A stretch of DNA of 21,542 nt from the NCBI GenBank assembly GCA_001655205.1, contig LPNZ01009323.1, positions 1 to 21,542 on the forward strand, written 5' to 3'. The stretch is from Lenisia limosa (Eukaryota > Breviatea). A program made the translations under genes and the position numbers. Shown in pieces: positions 12,701 through 18,700 of this stretch. Every line of letters starts with the position of its first letter. Within the stretch, counting starts at the first letter, position 1. The notes under the pieces are model-generated. The model did no database searches. It worked only from the letters and a program-made list of their open reading frames with translations, and had not been told where the DNA came from.

Positions 12701-15700
12701 TCAGTCTCATTGCGACATTCCATGCTCTCAAAGTGGTAGAAACACTCGATATCAGTAGTCTGAATTGAATGAGGCTGGGGTAGTACGAATACAAGAGCGA
12801 CAGGAAGAAAAGAAAAACTAACATTACAAAATTATGTAAGACAAAATGGGGCAGAAGATAAACAAAAACAAAGAACAAAGGTGGCATCTCACCTCGACAC
12901 ATTCAAAACAATCAGTAGGTCCGAAGCACGGGTCGGGATGGAGAGAAGGGCAGTATTCCTCAACAGCCACGTAAGTCTCCATGCTTGCTGGCTTGGAAGT
13001 AACTAGGTCACATGTGCCTTCTCCGGCGATGTTCCACACACACCCCTATAACAGGTGGTCAGACAAAATAAAAAATGGAAGGTGTGGGAAAATAATATGT
13101 CAAATATGAAGTCAAAAAAAGTGGTCTCCCAAAAATTCTGAGCAACACGGAACCCACTTTAGCAGTGCATTCAATGCAGGAAAGATACAGGGCGCAGTTT
13201 CTTGAGGTAAACTCAGAGTCATCCACGTTATGGATTTCCACAGTAAGAGGGGCGATACGCAGGGAATTGCCAGATACTTGCCACATTCCGGCGGTCGTCT
13301 GAATGAACGCAATATTAATCATTTGAGGGAAGGTTCCAAGCAACAATGCGGTTATAATATATCATATGTGTGTATATGTAATGTATATCATATCTATCAT
13401 ATACAGGTACATGTACATGTTTGCATAGTATATTATACATCTCCAATACGTATGTAGTAGTAAACAGAATGGAAAACCATCCCAGTTAATTCAGTACAGG
13501 ATCTTTTGTGATACGAAACAGCTTACATTGAAGTCATTGAAGGGAGCCAACAAGCCAACAACGTCTTCATTCAGTGAGGAGGTATTACGCTGAATACGGT
13601 AAATTGATGGAAAGCCACATTTGGCTGGGACAACCAATATTGTGTTACCAACATTTAAAAATCTGTAGTTGGCGGCACCGACATCAACACCAGCGTCGGA
13701 ATAGGCGTATACAGTGGCATTGCTACAGGGTAATGGTTTTTCAGTCCAAAAGTTAACAAAAACAATATCAATATTCCTTGAAGATTTCTCGTCAGAGTTT
13801 TGAGTTAACTGTGTATAAACTAAGAGCTGGTATGTTAAGGTACACTAGAGTAATGTTACAACTACATTGGGAAACTAAAAAAAAACTGAAGCCAAAAATC
13901 GATATTATTATTTGGCTCAATAGTGTGATACTCACACAATGGAAAACAAAATAATATGGCTACTATTTTACAATAAACAGGTTATTGCTTACATTATGTT
14001 GTTAATTGCGCCATTAGGCCAAATGGAGACGATATTGCTTGAATTGCTAAGAAGATTCGAAGTGAAGTCGGTCAAAGGACTGTCGTTGAAATGATATTGT
14101 TTCGTATTACTGCTGAACCCAGTATCAGCATAAGCGTGACGCAACACAACATTGTGGAGAGAATTCTGCCGAGTGGAGTAGAACGGGAATCCCTGAAAAA
14201 TAAAAACATCCATACCAATTAAATGAAAATGCTAGAAACCCTTGATTGAAAATACTGGAGTTTTGAAACAACAGAACTACGTGAGAGCTCACGACCATAT
14301 TTTGGTATGATGTTAACACACAAACCTCCATCATAAAGGAGCTGCTGAGGTAAGTTTTCCAGTGAATAAAAACAGAAACGTCATTGAAATGGCGCTAAAA
14401 GAGTGATTTAACATAGTTGCTGAAAGAAAATAATCATTTTTAAGAGGATTATGGATTAAAAATCTTTGAGAAATCATATCGACTTACCGAAAATTCAGTA
14501 CCTGAGTACTTGTAGGTGAGGTCAAAGTGACAGCGGCTTGCGTAAATGTTGCTGGCAAAAATGAAACGTTCCACGTCAACCTTGATGTTCGAGTCTTGAA
14601 CCTAGAAACGTTAGAGAAATAAATACAAAAGGAGTTCATCTTCAGCTGGAGGAGGGGAAAAAATGTGAAGAGAAAAAAAAGCCTACATGCCCACACTGGC
14701 TAATATTCAATTTGACAAAGTAATGTTGAATTAAACCGAGATTGGAGGGTTAAAAAAAGGCAAGGAAAGCAAAGCAACTCTTAATGATTGTTTACATAAT
14801 TTTATCATATATTTCAAATAATTAGATCAAACTTAAAGGACATTGTATCAAAAGAGATCTAAATCCTCTAGGATCCAAACACAGTATTTATTCAAAGCAA
14901 ATTCTGCTGCTCTGTACATGGCAAGTCCTTGGCATCTCAAGTCTACTGAATGTGGTTTACGACGAGCATTTTTTTCTAAAGCAGAAGTATAGACATAGCA
15001 TGTAATATGATATGTATTTGCATACAGATTATTGATACAAATCCAGCGTTGTTTTATTTTTTTATTCAAGTAGAGCACGCACCATGAAGTAAGAAGTTAC
15101 AGAGAGGAATACAGCATCCGAAGAGGGGTCATCGATAGTCATATTCATGTTTGAAATCTGAATAGTTATAGAATCTGTGAAGATTAAAGAAAATGAGTTA
15201 ACTCCAACCTAAGCCGTCAAGACTAGGGTTGAATATCAATTTATTCATCTGCTAAGCCACCTACAGTAGATGATCCTCCTGTAAAGATTTTCAAGTCACC
15301 AGTATGGGATGGTGCACTCAGAGAAATATCCAAGTTACGGTAGTTGCTCTGTGTAAGTTAATACTTGAAAAAAAAAAAAAAAAAAANNNNNNNNNNNNNN
15401 NNNNNNNNNNNNNNNNNNNNNNNNNNNNNNNNNNNNNNNNNNNNNNNNNNNNNNACCCAAAAAACCCAAAACAGCCCACTTTTCTTACAACGTTAAACCC
15501 TTCTCCTCTTGCATACATCAGTTGTTCCCTTTAAAACAGTGACGACTCCAGTTTGACAAGCGGTTGTCATGTCAACTTTCAAGCCGTCAACTTCAGTAAA
15601 AGAAGGGAGGGCGTAGAAATAATTTGTGTAGGTGGAAGTGATCTAAGGTGCATGTAAGATTGTGATAAGAAGAGCGACAAAAAGAACGTAGTTCCCACCT

Positions 15701-18700
15701 TGAGAGTCCAGTTTTCGACTTTAGAGAGAACTCTATTGGAAAATTTTGTGATTGGACCAGAAGCTTCAATATAAAGATCTTTGGCAACCTAGAAACTTAG
15801 AGAAGCATTATTTGAAGCATTGATTTTTCTTATAACATAAAAAGCTATCCCAATAAACAGATATACTCACAGCATACCAGTGAATCGAAGTTGTAGAACA
15901 GTGAGTTGTAGTTAGTCAGAGTCATGCCATAGATTCGGATGTTGTACAAACTCTGAGAAGTAAGGAAACCATCATACGATATATATATTATATTAAATAA
16001 GCCAAGAACTAGCATTATCAATGGTTCATAACCCAACATACCACATATTGGTACTTGGCAAATAAGTAAGCCCCCGAGTCTAAATGGTTAGAACAAACAA
16101 AAATGACGAAATGTAAGAGACAACTGAATATCCAAATGATACATTCCTCAATTAATCTAGATCTTCAATATTTATTTACCTTCTGTCCTATCTGAACAAT
16201 CCAACACCAACTTATAACAGGGCTATCAAAGATGAGGTCGCGAATTGAAGAAGAAACTGGTGCATTACTGTAGAGGTACTGGTTCGACTGTGTAGGGTAG
16301 GTGAGATAGAATCTGCTCTCTATCATATCAGAAAACCTGATGATCTAATACATATCGATATAGTATATAATATATAGTATGCTCAATGCTCCAAATTATC
16401 TGCACTCAGAATATATACACTGTATATGATACTATATAGTATGCATATATCTATGGCTTCACTTCGGTTCGAAACTATCGATTTCACCGGTCTTTTTCGA
16501 ACTGAAGTGAAGCCCTACTTTTTTTTTTTTTTTTTTTNNNNNNNNNNNNNNNNNNNNNNNNNNNNNNNNNNNNNNNNNNNNNNNNNNNNNNNNNNNNNNN
16601 NNNNNNNNNNNNNNNNNNNNNNNNNNNNNNNNNNNNNNNNNNNNNNNNNNNNNNNNNNNNNNNNNNNNNNNNNNNNNNNNNNNNNNNNNNNNNNNNNNNN
16701 NNNNNNNNGGTTTTACAGGCAAAAAGACCCAAATATAATTAATCACAAGGTTTATGCGGAGCAGCATATGTATAAAAAAAAGACGGCAATAGATAATATT
16801 ATATAATACACGGAGGTAAATAGGATATGTCTTCAAATAACCTATGATACACTTGATGGGGCTTTATTTCAGTTCGAAAAAGACCCTAAAATAGATAGTT
16901 TTCAGACAAATATCGAGAGATTCAGTCTTTTTTTCGACCGAAGTGAAGCCTTAATAAATGTGTACCCTTATCTAATTTTGGCGCCGCATCATGAATGAAT
17001 CTGAAAGTTTCATCCACAAACCGCAATCACCAAGCCGCTGATCACGTGGTTGTGTCCGAACAAATGCGCATGACCAACCTTCGCGTGGGTCAATTAAGAT
17101 ACAAAAAACAAAAATAAACAACAGCAAACAAGACAAAATCCCTTGGTTCTTAATAAAGACAGGCATTTAATAAAAAAAAACCCAGACTCTGCTCACCATA
17201 GAACCCTTGCTTGAAATTGTTCCGCAGTTCAGGTCAGTCATAAAGTGGTAGCTTCCAGGAGTGACAATGTTCAGAAACTCCGCACACGTCCAGATGTACT
17301 AAAGGGTTAAAGGTAATGGATACGGCGATGCAACTGAAACAGTTATCCAAAGTACGGCAACGCATGTAAATTTCAGTGGATTCTCGAGCGTTTATCAAAA
17401 CATATGTATGTTGTATGTCTGTAAATCAAAAAAGCAAAAAAAAACAAAAAGTCAAGTGAAACAGCTCAAACATGATTCAGACAGCTTCCTTGACTCCATC
17501 ACCATACCTTGGTGGTGACTGGGCAAAGTGTTCGAGACTCGCCAATTTCACTTTCAGTCCCATCAACACACTTGGTGCCATCCCATACTCCAGCCTGAAG
17601 TTTGAACTTGGACGAATAAAGCGAGAAGCTTTCAGCAATTTTTGATTATACGAAAGAACACATCTCTTGTACTCTGGCATACCAATGCGGTGCAGTGACT
17701 GCATGAGGCGGCAGTCTTTACTTCGATACGTTCAGGGAAAACAGAGGGCAATGTGGGGGCAAATAGTGCGCCTTCAGATAACACCCAACCCTAAAAACAA
17801 TCAATTGACTACACCTTCTCTTTTCAGAAAAGGAATCATTCCCCGACCACTTATGTTCCATAATTCAATAACAGGAAGCACTCTGAACATATTTCTGAAC
17901 CAAAGCGTTTGTAAAATGAACCAGAAGGTAATACACGAATCCAAGTCTTTCATACAGGGTTTTGGGCCATTTTGTTAACCATTGTCCCAGGGAAAACACT
18001 GGCAGCGTCGGGTGACTGTTCCATCTGAGAGGTACGTAAGAAGGTTGTAGTAATGGAAAGATTTTTGAAGCGAAATNNNNNNNNNNNNNNNNNNNNNNNN
18101 NNNNNNNNNNNNNNNNNNNNNNNNNNNNNNNNNNNNNNNNNNNNNNNNNNNNNGAACCCTGAGTCACATAAATATTCCAGCGGTATGGCCGACCGGACCG
18201 GACCATAGGGAACCACTGTCTGCAACAATTGTAGTAATGCTGCCAAAAAACCTTGTCATAGGAAAATCCTTACACTCCAAGGTTTCATTCTAGCTAAACA
18301 GCCTGCTTTAAAGAGCATACCACATTGATACGACTCATGTTGAGAGCCAAGGCCTCAGTGACAGCTCCAATAGGATCATTGTAGATTTCAAAGGTTGCAT
18401 GCTTGGCCTGTTCGTCACTATAACGTTAGAGAGAAAGGAGAAAATTTTAAATATATATACCGCCGTATCTTTATTATCCTAGTTTCAAAACAGACTTTGC
18501 TGCAAAAAAAGGGTGATGATACGTTCGCACAAAGGCAATAGGGTGCACCGCTTACGCGCCGAGAAGATACTCTTCAGCAGTGTTCTCATCAACATTGGTG
18601 AAGTTGGAGCGCAGAGCCAATTCCAAGGTGATACCCTCTGCGACAGAAGCAGTGCCGATCCTGTCAAAGTCAAAATGTAAGGGCTCCGTGTACTTGTACA

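Larger units (their letters stand above)
16318..17196 (-). other. Longest intron (about 879 nt) with two fold-back copies and a gap
   Basis: The donor is GTGAGC at 17196 and the acceptor is near 16318. It contains fold-back copies e and f, a TA-rich tract (about 16345-16450), a run of T and a 171-N gap (16538-16708). A short exon could be hidden in the gap. Confidence 0.6.

Noticed and set aside
18168-18251. Alternative reading of exon 12 as VFWQHYYNCCRQWF and onward
   Set aside because: It is also phase-compatible, but the acceptor TTGTTGCAG giving TVVPYGPVRSAIPLEYLC yields a more protein-like sequence and a sequon (NVT) at the junction. The neighbouring gap prevents a firm choice.
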